Shown: positions 21,863-34,179 of the stretch, piece by piece | How positions within the stretch are numbered: position 1 is the stretch's first letter | Layout: every line of letters starts with the position of its first letter | Assembly (NCBI GenBank): GCA_949126835.1 | Contig: OX421506.1 | Span: 18,296,447 to 18,360,446 of the forward strand | Reading direction: 5' to 3' | Length of the DNA: 64,000 nt | From: Anisus vortex | Taxonomy: Eukaryota; Mollusca; Gastropoda; Planorbidae | Notes under the pieces: generated by a model | The model's input: only the letters and a program-made list of their open reading frames with translations | What the model was told of the DNA's origin: nothing | The model's database searches: none | Made by a program: the position numbers and the translations under genes

Positions 21863-22399
21863 AGCCGAGAGCAGCTGGGGCCTCCACACTATTAGCCGGA
21901 GCAGAGTCCTCGAGAGCAAGGATCTGTGCTCCGTGTTCACATGACCGCCAGTCTTTGAGGCTATGTGGATACTGGTCATGGTCTTCTGCAAAAGTTCAGG
22001 GTAACAGGACGTGTGACCAATGCAAATAAATGACATAGTGGTAGGCCAAGGTCTGCAAGGACAGCCATCAATACTGAAACCGTGAGACAGCGTCTAGAGA
22101 AATCACCAAGAATGTCATAATCCAGTTGATAGCAAGAAGAAAGACAAACGGTGACAGCAGACATCCTTGTCGTACAAGGGTTTGCACCTGGAAGCTGTTT
22201 GTAAGCTGTTTTTTTGTGAATCACTCTGCGAGACACGCTTCTAAATGAGTTCCTGATATAGTTGACTATCTCTCCATGGATACAACAATGCTGAAAGAGC
22301 CCGGAGAACAGCTGAGAATTGTTCTCAACCTATCATAAACTAGAAATGAATCCCGTTAGAAAATGTGATCTTTAGAGCCAGCACAATGCCATTTTTTTT
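21863..22399. other. LINE leader and flank, no gene seen
   Basis: Probably the end of the LINE 5' region followed by unassigned sequence. No frame or RNA is recognised. It has no match in copy B. Confidence 0.4.
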
Positions 22400-22560
22400 T
22401 TACTGTAATTAATGTCAGGTACAGATAAAGGCTTGGTGGACACTCAAGGACACTCTCGAGACCCTAAAATCCTAGTCTTATCTTATCTTTACCAGTATTT
22501 AAAGCTGGAACCTTCATACGCCAGTCGATCGCTCTGCCGCTAGACCAGCACGGCTACATG
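22400..22560 (-). mobile_element. tRNA-derived SINE, minus strand
   Basis: Read on the minus strand, an A-box-like tggtctagcggcagagcg and B-box-like ggttccagctt are followed by actaggatttta, gagtgtccttgagtgtcc and tacctgacattaattac. It is the same family as the SINE at 2613-2882, which has the corresponding actaggatttt, gggtgtccctgagt and tacctgacaatagtt. Confidence 0.7.
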
Positions 22561-23182
22561 TCTACAAACTAAGTTTTTTAAATCTTTAGTTTAATTAGGA
22601 TTGTAAATGAAAACGGAGAAGAGCAAATGAGAAATTGCTTGCTTAGTTCCTTTGGTTCCTTGTGGAACATAGGGCCTCCGAAACATCTCTCCAGCGCAAT
22701 TGATTTTGGGCAGCCTTTTTAAGTTTACCCCATGAGATGTGGAAAAAAAATCAAATGTAAGATAAAGACCCAAAATATTTAAAGTTTGCGACTGAAACCT
22801 TTGCACCAAACAAACTTTGAGAACCATCGAATATCAAAACATACAAACCAGGAACGAATTTACAAAATAGCAGCAAAGCTAATCAAAAGTAAATATTCAC
22901 AATTGAAAGGCATAACACCAATAGTCAAATCACAAAGCCTAGAAACCCTACATTGAAAGAAGCAAGTAGGGCAACACAGTAGTAATACATAAAACATTCA
23001 AATTTAAATTAAAAATATAACATGATAATTTTTCATGATTATCAGACAAACAGAGGGATAAAAACATGTTTCTTATTCCATATGCAAGAACCATCACTTG
23101 TACATTTTTTTTCTACCCAAGAGGCATCCAGGGCATTAAGATATGTTGCCTGGATAAGGGAAGAAAACCAACAACATAAAAA
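22561..23182. other. No gene seen
   Basis: AT-rich sequence. A 78-codon minus-strand frame at 22591-22827 starts without ATG support and shows no domain. Not called. Confidence 0.45.
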
Positions 23183-23262
23183 TAACACGTTTATTTATGT
23201 AGCGCTGCCAACAAACATTATGTAAGCTCACAGCGCATTTTACACTGCGCAGCAAATAAATT
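23183..23262 (-). repeat. L2-type LINE 3' tail fragment
   Basis: The sequence tagcgctgccaacaaacatt and following tgtaagctcacagcgc match the tail of the LINE at 10995-11050 in the same orientation. No coding part is attached. Confidence 0.6.
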
Positions 23263-23824
23263 TTAATACATAAAGATTTTTTTTAAAGAACATAGCTACA
23301 ATTATCTAGGCTAGATATGTATTCAATTTGTTAATTACATGAAAGTATAAAACGCTAATTGATCATCTCAAAACTTAACGAACAAACACAAGACAGAACA
23401 AAAGAGTATAGACTAGTATTTATCGATCTAATATACAAGTAAAACAGTAGGGATCTAACAAAATTTAAGGAAGGTAAATCTTTATAGCAAAAAACATAAG
23501 CCAAATGCATAGTGTTTTCTATGTTACAGTTGCAGACGCTCTTTCGACATCTCTACAGAAGATTATAAAGACCTGCGCTTATCCATGGATTGATTTTCAT
23601 TAAGTTTTTAAACTAACTCGCAAGTTTTGTTTACGGTTTCAATAATTATCAGCAAAGGTTTTCTCATTTCTCTAAACCCTAATTCTCCCTACCTCTGTAT
23701 CTCCTTTCATTCATCTCCGTGCCTCGCTCTCTCACTCGTACATTCTCGCTCTCTCTATCTCTCTTGTATAATTTTCCTTTTTTTTTTATCTATGTTAAGT
23801 CTGCACTCCCAACTCTAACTTCTC
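23263..23824. other. Spacer before copy B, CT-rich near its end
   Basis: There is no gene. Positions about 23685-23790 are a pyrimidine-rich tract (ctctct and similar). If the duplication is real and extends left, this sequence should also occur just upstream of the window. Confidence 0.5.
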
Positions 23825-24272
23825 CGCATTTCTCTTTTTGCTGCTTTCCGCTTAACTTGGCTGTTCCCGTTTTGTAAATGCTTTTGCTAATGTAAACAAG
23901 TAATACAAAGATGTTTTCAACAGCAACAACATTACAAACAAACAAAAAAAAAACACGGATGTAAATATAAGCGTTGACAAAACATTTTCTGAGCTTTCTA
24001 TCGTCTGTAGGAAGCCTAATTTCCTTTTAATAAGTTTTATTTCTTTCCTTCTACTATTAAACCAGTCTGCAGAGCTGTTTGCTGTCTTTCGGTTAATACC
24101 AGACAAAAACAGTAGATTTAATTACTTTTTTTTAAAGTTGTTTTGTATTACTGTATATTGTGTAGATAATAGTTAGTTGAGGGGGGAGTAATAATTGAGA
24201 TTAATTAGATTAGGGCATTCAAGTGGTCTACTGTTTCATGAGGATAGGGGGATTGTCTAGAGTACTTTAGAG

Positions 24273-26277
24273 TAGGGGTCGGCAACCTACGTACTGGCAC
24301 GCGGAGCCCTTTTCATTGGCACGCGGAGAATCCCGACAAAAAATTTTTTATGGCGTCTGCGTGCCATGTCGTTTTTTTCATTAGCTCTCGCTGTTCAGTC
24401 TCTGAATATAATTTAATTAAAAAGAAGTACTTTTTTTTTTCAGATAGATCTAAATCACAATGCAGCCATTTCATTTTGTCGTTTGCCTGTTCTAAAGCGT
24501 TTAGTTTCAGCGGATAAAAACTAGTCTTTGTGTCGCCTATGATTACATCAAAAGAATGTGCCGACTACTCTACATTTGATTACTTTGTTTGTATTATATC
24601 GCAAGCCCAAAAAATATCGAATGCAAATAATTAGTATCCGAAAACCATAAACTGAATTGTTTTTCACGAATCTAATATTGTTATTATAAAGTTATCTTCC
24701 ACAATTTAACGTAAAAAAATAGTGGGCCACCGAAATAAAAACTCCCCCCCCCCAAAATAAAAAAAAATATAAAAAATAACAACCTTGATCGATTTTGGAT
24801 TTCCGATTTGATATTTAAGTTTCATCTTAACAAGAGGATATTCTTCAAATTGTTATAAATTCATCATATCTGTAGGCCGATATATAAAAAAACTTTTAGA
24901 ATATTTCAAAATGTTATATTATGCGGCAATATATGAAGGTATAAGTATAAGTGCCCATACAATGGTCGAAAAAGACAAAAACGCTGCTGCGATGGTTGGC
25001 AAACAAAAAAAGATTTGTCAAATTTCTTGTAAACCACAGTGGCTGCTGTTAAGCTTCCATTGCATTATACACCAGGAATGTTTGTGTGCAAAGATTTCTT
25101 AATTGACTTGCGCTCCGTAATGGAAACTGTTGTTTAAAATAGTCAACTTTAGAGTTTCCCCACTCTTCATTGATTCACCGACAATTCAAACCTTAGTACA
25201 AGAAATTGAAAGTGAATATAGAGATCTTCTGTTGTACATCAGTTTTAACTGGTTTAGTCAAGGTGAAGTGTTGAATAGATTCGTTTCGTGTCTGGAAGCA
25301 GTATATCGATGTTTCTTGATGAAACAATATTTTTCGTAATTGAATGATGAAGAATGCCTGATGAAACTTATGTTTTTGACAGACATAACAAATCATTTAA
25401 ATGTTGAACATGTGTTTACAAGGACAGGATCAAACAATTCTTGAACTGTTTGGTTACTCATTTTTACTGGAAAGAATTTGGATTGAAACTGGACATATTT
25501 ATCCGTGATATTACTAAAACATTATAGTACTTCCCCTATGTTACAACTCATTCAGATCTATATACATTACACATAGATGAGCTTAAGAAGTACATTGAAG
25601 CACTCATAGCGGAGTTTTCTGGCTGAAGTCTATTATGAAATGCAGCAAATTGATTTGAAAACATCCCGATTTATGGACATCAAAATTTGCCGAATTGCGA
25701 ATAAATCTGGAAGAAAGCTGCTTAGAAAGGTCGTCAGCTACACTTAAATCGTTCATTTGTTTGAAAAACGTTGCATTTGTTTTACTTTCATCTATTGGCT
25801 CAACTTACACGTGTAAACATATTTGTTCATAAAAGATTTTCTCATACAATAAAACTTTGTTAATCCCATAAGAAAGTCGCCTAACTGTTGAAGCATTAAG
25901 CAAGGCTCACATTAATTGATACAGAAAAGTTGCATTGAAATGTTTTTATCTTCTTTAAATAAGCACACAAAATAATTCGAGATAAAATTTATTTGTATTA
26001 ACTTTTACAAAACAACAACAGCTTAACCGTAGGCTAATCTATATACGAACATTATATTACGTAATTGTTGTTGTTATCGCAATATGCGTCGACTAATCTG
26101 TGTAGAGTTTTACACCGTTTCTTAATAAAGCGTCTTTTTTTTTATCATGATACATACATTCAATAATTATGTTAACAATAATAAATATAGAAGAGGTTGG
26201 CTATTTGGCTGTTGGCATGCTGAGTGAGTTAGAAATTCTACTTTGGCACGCCGCTATCAAACGGTTGCCGACCCCTG
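24273..26277 (+). mobile_element. hAT DNA transposon (copy B), degenerate
   Basis: Counterpart of 438-2446 with the same terminal inverted repeat taggggtcggcaacc / ggttgccgacccctg. The insertion predates the duplication since both flanks match. Confidence 0.8.
24911..25930 (+). pseudogene. hAT transposase relic, copy B
   Basis: The frame from 24911 to 25102 is open through MVGKQKKI and FHCIIHQECLCAK. The next block, 25130-25339, repeats EIESEYRDLLLYISFNWFS and reads 7 codons further than copy A owing to a small indel. Stops still separate the blocks, so it is inactive. Confidence 0.72.
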
Positions 26278-26443
26278 TACTAGACCTAATAACATGTAAA
26301 GAATATAATTAATAAATTAGTGATCATTCGTACAAGAAAAGTATGATCCATTTTTTTTAAAGATTCTTGCATGTGCTGTAAAGTTGCCCAAATGTAAGCT
26401 GCCTTTCAGCCTACATTGAATTTTTGTTATATTTAACTAAACT

Positions 26444-26714
26444 GGTCACGGTGGCTGTGCGGCAGCGCGCTCGGCTGGCTTACCGAAGGTCCCGGGTTCG
26501 AATTCTGGTTCAGACTAGGATTTTTTTTTCCGGGTCTGGAGGGTGTCACTGAGTCTACCCAGCTCTGATGGGTACCTGACAATGGTTGGGGTAAAGTAGA
26601 GGCGGCTATGCATAGTGCTGGCCACACAATTAATTAGTATGCCGTGGTCACAGAAACTGGTGAACGCTGCTTCACCTAATCCAATATATCAATTCGGTCC
26701 GACGGCTACTTTAC
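26444..26714 (+). mobile_element. tRNA-derived SINE (copy B)
   Basis: Counterpart of 2613-2882 with the same target duplication (now ttaactaaact and ttaacaaaact, one mismatch) and the same B-box ggttcgaattc. Confidence 0.8.
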
Positions 26715-27056
26715 TTAACAAAACTGTTTCTTTCTCAGTTTACCAATTAGCAATTATTGGCAGCTCTTGTCATAAGATTATACTGATTGAGTGTTTAATG
26801 TGAAACCATTATTCAACTGAAACACAATATGTCCTACTTTTTCTTCCTTTTGATCTATCTATATCCTCCCTTAGACACCTATGTGTCTGGCAACACTACT
26901 TAAAAAGCTGGCTTGGCCACAGTTTGTTGGCGTCTTCCAGTATTTTAAAACTCTCTAGCAAGCCAATCAGAGTTAAACTCACGAAATTAGGATCAACTAA
27001 ATACACATTTGGTATTTGCAACTTTCGATACACAATTCGACTATTAATTCGAATTA

Positions 27057-28220
27057 TCTGATGAAAATGTAAAGATTTTAAGAGTGTTGTTGAAGGCTGG
27101 CTAAAATAGATCTATATTGTTTTGTCAGTACAAAGTAAGGCACCAGATTGGACCATAGAAATTGGGATTTGATCTATTTTGTACTTTGCAGAACTATTTA
27201 GTCTGGTTCTGTAGAATCAGGTAATGATTTTCTTCCTGTGATTAAGAGACTGTACACTTGAAATTAAAGCTGTGTTTGTCGCTACTTAAAACTAGGGATG
27301 TTAAAACCGTTTCTTTCTAAACCGGTTTTCGGTTCTATAAAACCGGTTTAAAGCCGGATTTCGTTCCCCTTCCTTTTCCCCCGCGCAATGTCACAAGTAA
27401 CAGGCCGGAAAAGCCAAATGTGCCTAGTTTTGTAGGTATATTTGAAAAATACTTCAAACTTAATTAGTGTTTGCATGGCATTCAAGGGGTTGATTTGTGT
27501 ACAATATTATTTTGTACTCTGTACCCTAAGATTTTTTTAGAACTAAAAAAAAATCTGGGCTAATTGATTAAAACCGATAATAGCTTTCAATTTTTCAATA
27601 GTGATAATCAAATTACCGATTATTGTTGACCATAATATTGAGGAATATATGGTAACTTGTAAAAAAATGTATTAAAAGGTTTCGCTTAGCACAAAACAAA
27701 TCAAAAGAATGTGTATGTAATTGGGCCGTTAATAATAAAGCACAGACGCGGTGTCTAGCCGAATTGTTCAGGGTCACAGGGAAGGGCTAGTTTGCGTCTC
27801 TCCATTGCGTACATCAAAGAGCGGCGCAAATCTAAAAGATGAGCCGACAAGTAAAAAAGATGCATGTTAATTGTAACTTAACAATTGCTTTGATGTTGTT
27901 TTTATCGCAAGCCATAGTTGGTATTTGAAAACACAAGAAACACAATATCTAAGACTAAATAGTGTTAGCGAGGCATTTGAGGAATTATTTTGTGCGAATC
28001 CAACATTTTTAATAAAAATATTTCCATTAGAACCAAAAAAAGGGTCCTCTACTTGAAGTAATGATTACCTTCCAACTTCCAACCAACAAACCGAAATCTG
28101 GTTTTGAAAATCAAAACCGGTTTTCGGTTTCAAAACCGGAATCCCTAGTTAAAACATAGTTGACAAAATCAGAACTAGGTTCGCTTGTTTGTTTAACAGT
28201 TTTATATTTTACCTCTCAGA
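27057..28220 (-). pseudogene. Relic of an IgSF/H-lectin gene (copy B)
   Basis: Counterpart of 3228-4390: lectin/coiled-coil remnants at 27057-27284 and 28156-28200 flank the hAT element 27293-28147. The frame is destroyed in the same way, so the gene died before the segment duplicated. Confidence 0.72.
27293..28147. mobile_element. Non-autonomous hAT element with ACCGG-rich ends (copy B)
   Basis: Counterpart of 3460-4314, with the same tagggatg/aatcccta ends. The right target duplication has mutated to gttaaaac. Confidence 0.83.
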
Positions 28221-28705
28221 TCTTGTGTGCATACTATACAAATAATTAGGTGATTGTTGTGATCTTGCAGATATAATAAACAAATATGTTTATTTAAACT
28301 CTTAAAGCAAAACATGAAGGTTATTAAGTACATAGGTAAACATTTGATGATTAAACTCAAGAATCAGTTTTAGGGCGAGATTTGTATTTGTATTCGCGCT
28401 CTTTCAATTGTTCATTCATTACTTTATGATTGAGATATTGTTCGGTTACGAAAATTAGATTTAAGATAAAATAAAAAAAGCAACACATCATTCTTAGAAA
28501 ACCTGTACTTTTTCTCATTTTAACAAGCACTTTTAGTGCACCCTGTGAGGGTAATTGGCACTTCGTTATTTTTTCTCTATACATTGTACAATGTTATAAA
28601 ACAATAACATTCATTTATCTTTTTTCTTAATATAGTTGTGAATAAGAGAGACAGATTTACAATTAGATATTAAAAAAACATTATTATACATATTTTTAAA
28701 ACCTT

Positions 28706-28711
28706 TTTATT
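28706..28711 (-). promoter_or_regulatory. Candidate poly(A) signal of lectin gene B
   Basis: AATAAA on the minus strand, at the position matching 4844-4849 in copy A. Confidence 0.3.
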
Positions 28712-29062
28712 GCTCAGTGACTGGACACAAACTAATCCAATTAGCTAGTGATGCATAGTTAAATAAAACTGTTTATACGTAGGTCTATTTCATCCTCATT
28801 TTAATATACAAAACGTTGTAGGCTATAGGGCTATTACTTCAAATTTTGTTTGCGAGTTTTTAAATAATAATGTTTTAAAGTATGTTTTTAAAAAAGTTAG
28901 AATCTATGTTTGCTAATAAGTGTGTACATAAATAAAAAAAACTTGTTTCAGTGTTACACTTTTTAAAAAATACTCTTATGTAAATATTATTTAATTAGTA
29001 GAAGAAAAAAAGTTCAGAGCTATTCAAATAAAATAATGTTGGCCGTCATTCTTATAAGTATT

Positions 29063-30590
29063 TCAGAATCCTATGGCGATCCAATTAAATCTCGCCCTAC
29101 TACTGCCATTGCAAGTAACACTGCAATTTGTAGTATCAACACTTGAAACTGAAATTGTATATGAATACGAATGCCCAGTTGTAAAAGATGTAAAGATTGT
29201 AGGAGCATTCTTAAAGGCAGGGTTAAAATTTATTGTTTGATCCTCACAAAATAAGGAACCAGTTTGGATCATAGGGATTGGGATTTGATCCATTTTGTAC
29301 TTTATGTCAATATCTTCTTTGGCTAATTCGTTGGCCTTGTTCTTCAAATATTGATTTTCTTCATATAATTCTAAGACTATAGACTGGAGATCAAAGATGT
29401 CTTTGTCATTAGTTGAAATGTAGTTGACAATATCAGAAATTTTGGGTTCGATTGCTTGAATCTCTATAGAAGCAATAAGTGTCTCTGAATGTTTCTCAGA
29501 GTTCAATGCAGAAGCCTCACAATAGAATTCACCAGCATGTTCTTCCAATGGACGTGTCCATGTCAATGTAATAAAGCCTTGTTCTCCTTCTCTTGTTGAA
29601 CCTTCAGTGTTACCTTCTACTTGGACAGTACCAGCGTACATAGACTCTATGACTGGAGAATCACATCCAGTGACACTGGCTATTGTCTCGTTCAAACCTG
29701 TTTCTTTGTTTGTCTTTGTCATTACCAAAGAAAGAAGTGTCGAGAATTCCACTTCTCCCTGGGACTTGGAACTTTTCATTGCTGACTGGTCACTCTGGTT
29801 CTTTGTGTCATTCAACTGTAATATTGAGGTTGTTCTTTGAGCTTGAAGCTTATTATTCTTGACTGAACATCTTAGTTGTAATTTCTTTGTAAGAATGGGA
29901 TGAAATATACCTGGATTGGCTGACAGCTCTAAATGAGAATATCCTGAAAAGAAAACATTTAATTAGTTTCATAAAAAAAGATTTATTGAAATATTTGCTT
30001 AAAATATACACAATAATAAAAACGTTAGAAATGTAAATATACCGTTCAAATACTTGCCTACTTCGTTTTTCTTATATTTTCCTGACACGCATTCCTTACG
30101 AAACTAAAAAATTATTAAGTATGTATCATAGATCTAATTTAATGAAATTTTATTTCATTTCTATGTTAATTTTTATCATTGATGTGTTTAGAAGTCCAAG
30201 GCTCTAAGAGAATTAAAATCGTCTAAAAAAAGCGCACACTCTACTATAAATGCGTGTGGGTCCAAATAATCATCTGTATTAAAGGAGCGTCTGTGATAAA
30301 TTAGTGATTAGAAAAATAGATAGGTAGGTCGGTAGGTAGGTCGTTGATAGATAAAAATATAATATGGTTAGATAATTTGATATAGAGCCAAATATATATA
30401 TACAGAAAACATGCTTAAAATATAATGAAATATCTTGTTTAGAGAATATTGATTATAATATCAAAATAACCAGGACTATTTAATGGTTAGCCTAAATGTC
30501 CAATAGTTAAACAAGTCTCTACTTACCACTGTTTTCAAAACCAACAGCAACGCTGGAAACCAATGCAATAAAAAGAGCCGACAGAATCAT
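29063..30590 (-). CDS. Secreted IgSF / coiled-coil / H-type lectin protein, copy B
   Basis: Exons 30527-30590 and 29063-29943, phase-1 GT-AG intron, 314 residues. The domain order is as in copy A: signal peptide (MILSALFIALVSSVAVG), one IgSF domain closed by EEHAGEFYC, coiled coil, and C-terminal H-type lectin ending FNWIAIGF. It has an extra 17 residues (LNDTKNQSDQSAMKSSK) between the first Ig cysteine strand and the SQGE segment, adding two N-glycosylation sequons (NDT, NQS). By hand count, substitutions against copy A are 16 amino-acid-changing and 4 silent, spread over Ig, coiled coil and lectin. The frame is intact, so the gene is plausibly functional. Its ligand and partners are unknown; oligomerisation through the coiled coil is inferred. 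Confidence 0.8.
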
Positions 30591-31319
30591 TTTTCTTTTG
30601 CTTTCAATCGCCTGTAAGAAACAAGACCACTTGCACCTCAGAGGGAAACGAATGTCCAAAACAAGCCGAGTATATTAATCAAGGGAAAACAGTTTAAGTC
30701 TCACTGTATCGCGAGATCACCTTAGGTTTTGGTAATGGTGTGGACTAATTGAACCATTAATCTGTTTTCTTCTAATATATATATAGATGTATTTTTTTTT
30801 TCTAAATCGCATGAGACAGCCATTGTCACGATGGACTATTCCAATTTAGTGGGGGGGGGGGGTGTGCTAGGGTGGATTTAATAATACTGAAAAACATGGT
30901 TCACCTTTTTTTGACATTTGCAAGTGCACTAGCCTACTCATTTATTATATAAAAGTAAAGAAAGACAAAATATCTGGAATGTTATCATGATCATAACAGA
31001 GCAATAAAAATTGTGTGTTTGAATTCATGCCAAATGATGACAATATATTGAATGTTAACGGGGGATGGACAGGCAAAACAAAATGTAAAAAACGATGTCC
31101 TGATACTTAATTGGCTAAGTAACTCATAAACTGGAATGTCGTCTTTAAAAATTAAAAGTAAAATTTCGAATAGACTCTTTAACGCATTCACTGGGATTTG
31201 TTTGAACATTCGTTCTTTAAGTGCCATTATGGCGCCTGCCTTACGCCATCCCCCCTCCCCCCACAGTCCCCACATTTTTAGACAAGTTCACACCTGCAAT
31301 GATGTTATATCCATGAGAG
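30591..31319. other. 5' flank of lectin gene B
   Basis: Matches 6668-7400, with a shorter poly-C tract at 31250-31262 and a longer poly-G tract at 30850-30862. TATA-like atatatatatag is kept at about 30775-30787. Confidence 0.4.
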
Positions 31320-33382
31320 CAGGGCCGGCTCTAGGGTTTTTGACGCCCTATGCGAAAACTAATTCTGCGCCCTCATTAAATTGCCTTCGGCGGGATCTGC
31401 GGGTATGGAACTTTAAAAATGTGGTGTTTTTTTTAATAATTGTTATAGCCCAAGAAATTTTTTATTTTATAACCTTTGATTGATGACTGTGAAATGTAAA
31501 ATAGCAGTTGAATGAAAAGTAACAATAATGGCTTTGCATTATAGATTAATAATTAGACATCTAAATTATTATTAATTTGAAAAGCTACATAAAACACAGT
31601 TTTACATTAGAAATATTGTTTTATAGGTGTTATACCTCCATTATGTACAGTTCTCTTAATATAACAAACAGAAACTCACAGTTAGATTAGGGATATTTTT
31701 TTTCTGTTTTTATAACACTTAAAAATTGCACAAAGACTACTTGATATTGGATTATTGTTTTCTTAACTACGGTTCAAAGGTCACTTTTAAATACTGATTA
31801 ACAGTATTTATACTCCTAAAGACTAAAACTCTAATGGTACTTTTTTTGCTTTCTGCTAAGCAAATTCTTTTATGAGGGCTTTTGAGTCTAACTGTCCTGC
31901 TATCTTTCTAAGTTCTCTCACTTTCAATAGAAATTGTCGCCAGGCCCGTAAGTCACTCCTGACACATTGTACTACGCAGATAGGATTTAATTAGCTTAAG
32001 TTTTGAAAAACTTCGTTCAGCACTAGCTACGGAAAGTGACAACGTAAGCGAAATACGAAGGGCTACACAAATGTTAGGAAATCAATTTTCTAGATTTTGT
32101 TGGTCAATGTAGTTTAGGACTTCTTCGAAGTTTGATAGGTACTGAGTCATGAACATGATGAGAAATTGCTCTAAGTTCAGAACACTGTCGTAATGCCAGA
32201 TTCATTCGAACTTTCATCTTTTTCAATTGTTAATGCTTTTTCCAAGCTTTTGCACATCGACTTAACCTCTGCTGTAGTCTTGTTTTAAAGGTCAGGAATG
32301 TTGTACAAAAATCCAAAGACACAAGATACTTTATTTTACTGGGAAAATCTTTCTTTTACCGCATAAACAACTGTGTCTAAAGCAGCAAAATAAAAGTGGA
32401 TCTTGAAACTTTCTGAGGGGTCACATGCAATATTTTACAGATTCATCTGTCGATTCATAATCAACCATGTTCTTCTTTTTTTTTATTCGGACCTTATCTT
32501 TCTCAAATACTGGTTATTTTCCATGCAACTTCTTATGCGACTTCATTAGCATCAGCCATAATTCTATTGAACTCTAAATCACTTCTAGTTGTAACCAAAA
32601 ATTCTCCCTTTTTTTTTTTAGGTGACTAACTGCTTTCTGGAGTTTCAAGTCCTTTTCTTGCAGTATCTTACTAGTTATGTTTACTTGAAACAAAATGTTG
32701 TGCTATGTGACAAGTGCAACAATAAACTTGAAGTCTGAGATATTTTTAAGTAACCAAAGTGGTTCTAGCTTCGCAATACTGCGACTAGATCATTTTAGAG
32801 AAGTGTCTTTAGAAATCTCTTCCAAAGCATCACACACATGAGATAACTGGTACCGCAGCGGTGTTAGTGCATCAATTCGACTGGACCATCTTGTGCCACT
32901 TAGGGGTTCTAATGTACTCGTTTTCGTAATATCAGTCCGATAATGCACAAAATAGCAACTGCACTGCCAATGCAAACAACTCAGCGCCCTCACGACTTAC
33001 AATTCACGAACTGACTTGACGGTCACTGTAACTTTACTATGATATTCCGCCGCCGCATCGCATCCAGGGTGTGGCAGGGGAAGTGAGGGGTTGCCTTTTT
33101 GCATTCCGCTACGCACAGCGAGGTTGCCAAAATAAGTAGGCCTACTGTTAGGGCATAGTTTCCTATTTTCTAAGACAACTGAAATAAAATACCCTTCGCC
33201 TTTCATCACCTAGTAATTCATCTGCCTATGCTAATAGCGCAAAGAAGCACTAAACTTTAATAGGCCTATAGTTTATATTTTTAAATTCCAAAATTTAAAC
33301 AAAATCCTCAATTTTGCGCCCTTTAAAATTTTGCGCCCTAGGCCACCGCCTAGTTCGCCTATATCTTGATGAGCCGGCCCTG
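31320..33382 (-). mobile_element. hAT transposon relic with agggccgg ends (copy B)
   Basis: Counterpart of 7401-9456. The ends cagggccggctctaggg and ccggccctg are closer to a hAT consensus here than in copy A. Confidence 0.7.
32790..32993 (-). pseudogene. hAT (ZMYM1-like) transposase fragment, copy B
   Basis: A 67-codon open piece with LSGTRWSSRIDALTPLRYQL and DALEEISKDTSL. This is the conserved region before the dimerisation domain of hAT transposases. No upstream BED/TTF finger or downstream domain is intact. Confidence 0.68.
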
Positions 33383-33439
33383 CATGGGGGGGTACCAGAG
33401 ACGAGAGTCTAAATAAAATACAAGCTTAAAATAACAAGC

Positions 33440-33820
33440 TAAACTTGTCTTGCGTACACCTACGCTAAATATGTCATCAACGTGCGCTAAATAAGTTTAC
33501 AGATACGATAAAAAATATTAGCTAACAAATACTTGCGAATAAAATCAATAATTTTTTTGAGCATACTCTAAAAAAGTGTATGGCGTGCGCTAAAGAAGTT
33601 TTGCACATACGGTATTAATTCCTGTGCATAGACTAAGAAATTCTTGCGATAGCACTCAATGATTGATACGCACACACTAAATGAGTTTTGCGCGTAGGCC
33701 TAGGCTACTCTATGTAAGTCGTATGTAAGTCTTACGCATAGGCTGACTAGTTCTTGTGCATGTGTTAAAAATTATATTGCGCATACCATAAATGAGCTTT
33801 ACTGCATATTTAAGAAAAAG
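33440..33820. repeat. Degenerate short-period repeat (copy B)
   Basis: Counterpart of 9500-9895, nearly identical, with the same alternating gcgcata-like and ctaaatgagtt-like halves. Confidence 0.55.
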
Positions 33821-33861
33821 AAGCCTTAGACTACCAAGTTAAATACGAGCATAGTCCACAC

Positions 33862-34179
33862 CAGGGGTCGGGAACCTATGGCTCGCGAGCCAGATGTGGC
33901 TCTATTGACAGCTGCATCTGGCTCGCAGACAAATGTTTGATTTTTTTAAAAAAATTCGTTAGACTCCTTTGATCTACATATCAATTGCATAAAAGCATAA
34001 CAATGTTATTAGCAAGGATTTAGAGACATAATTATTGTACTTTTAGTGTTGAAATTACACAAAATGCACACAATTACTTGAATTTTTAGTTTTAAACATA
34101 ATGTATGGCTCTCACATAATTACTTTTCAAAATATGTGGTGTCCATGGCTCTCTCAGACAAAAAGGTTAACGACCACTG
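33862..34179. mobile_element. 318-bp hAT MITE (copy B)
   Basis: Counterpart of 9937-10254, with identical ends and flanking gtccacac/gtctacac. Confidence 0.85.

Larger units (their letters stand above)
16695..21900 (-). mobile_element. I-clade non-LTR retrotransposon (LINE)
   Basis: A nearly full-length minus-strand element encodes, in one continuous frame from 21455 to 16839, an N-terminal region, an apurinic-type endonuclease, a reverse transcriptase, RNase H and a C-terminal CCHC motif. That order fits the I clade (compare Nimbus of Biomphalaria). Three in-frame stop codons break the frame, but there is no frameshift, so decay is mild. The 3' end abuts the broken TIR element at 16694. The 5' end is uncertain (about 21900); the leader contains a 60-bp tandem repeat. 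GC content is clearly higher than the surroundings. Confidence 0.85.
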
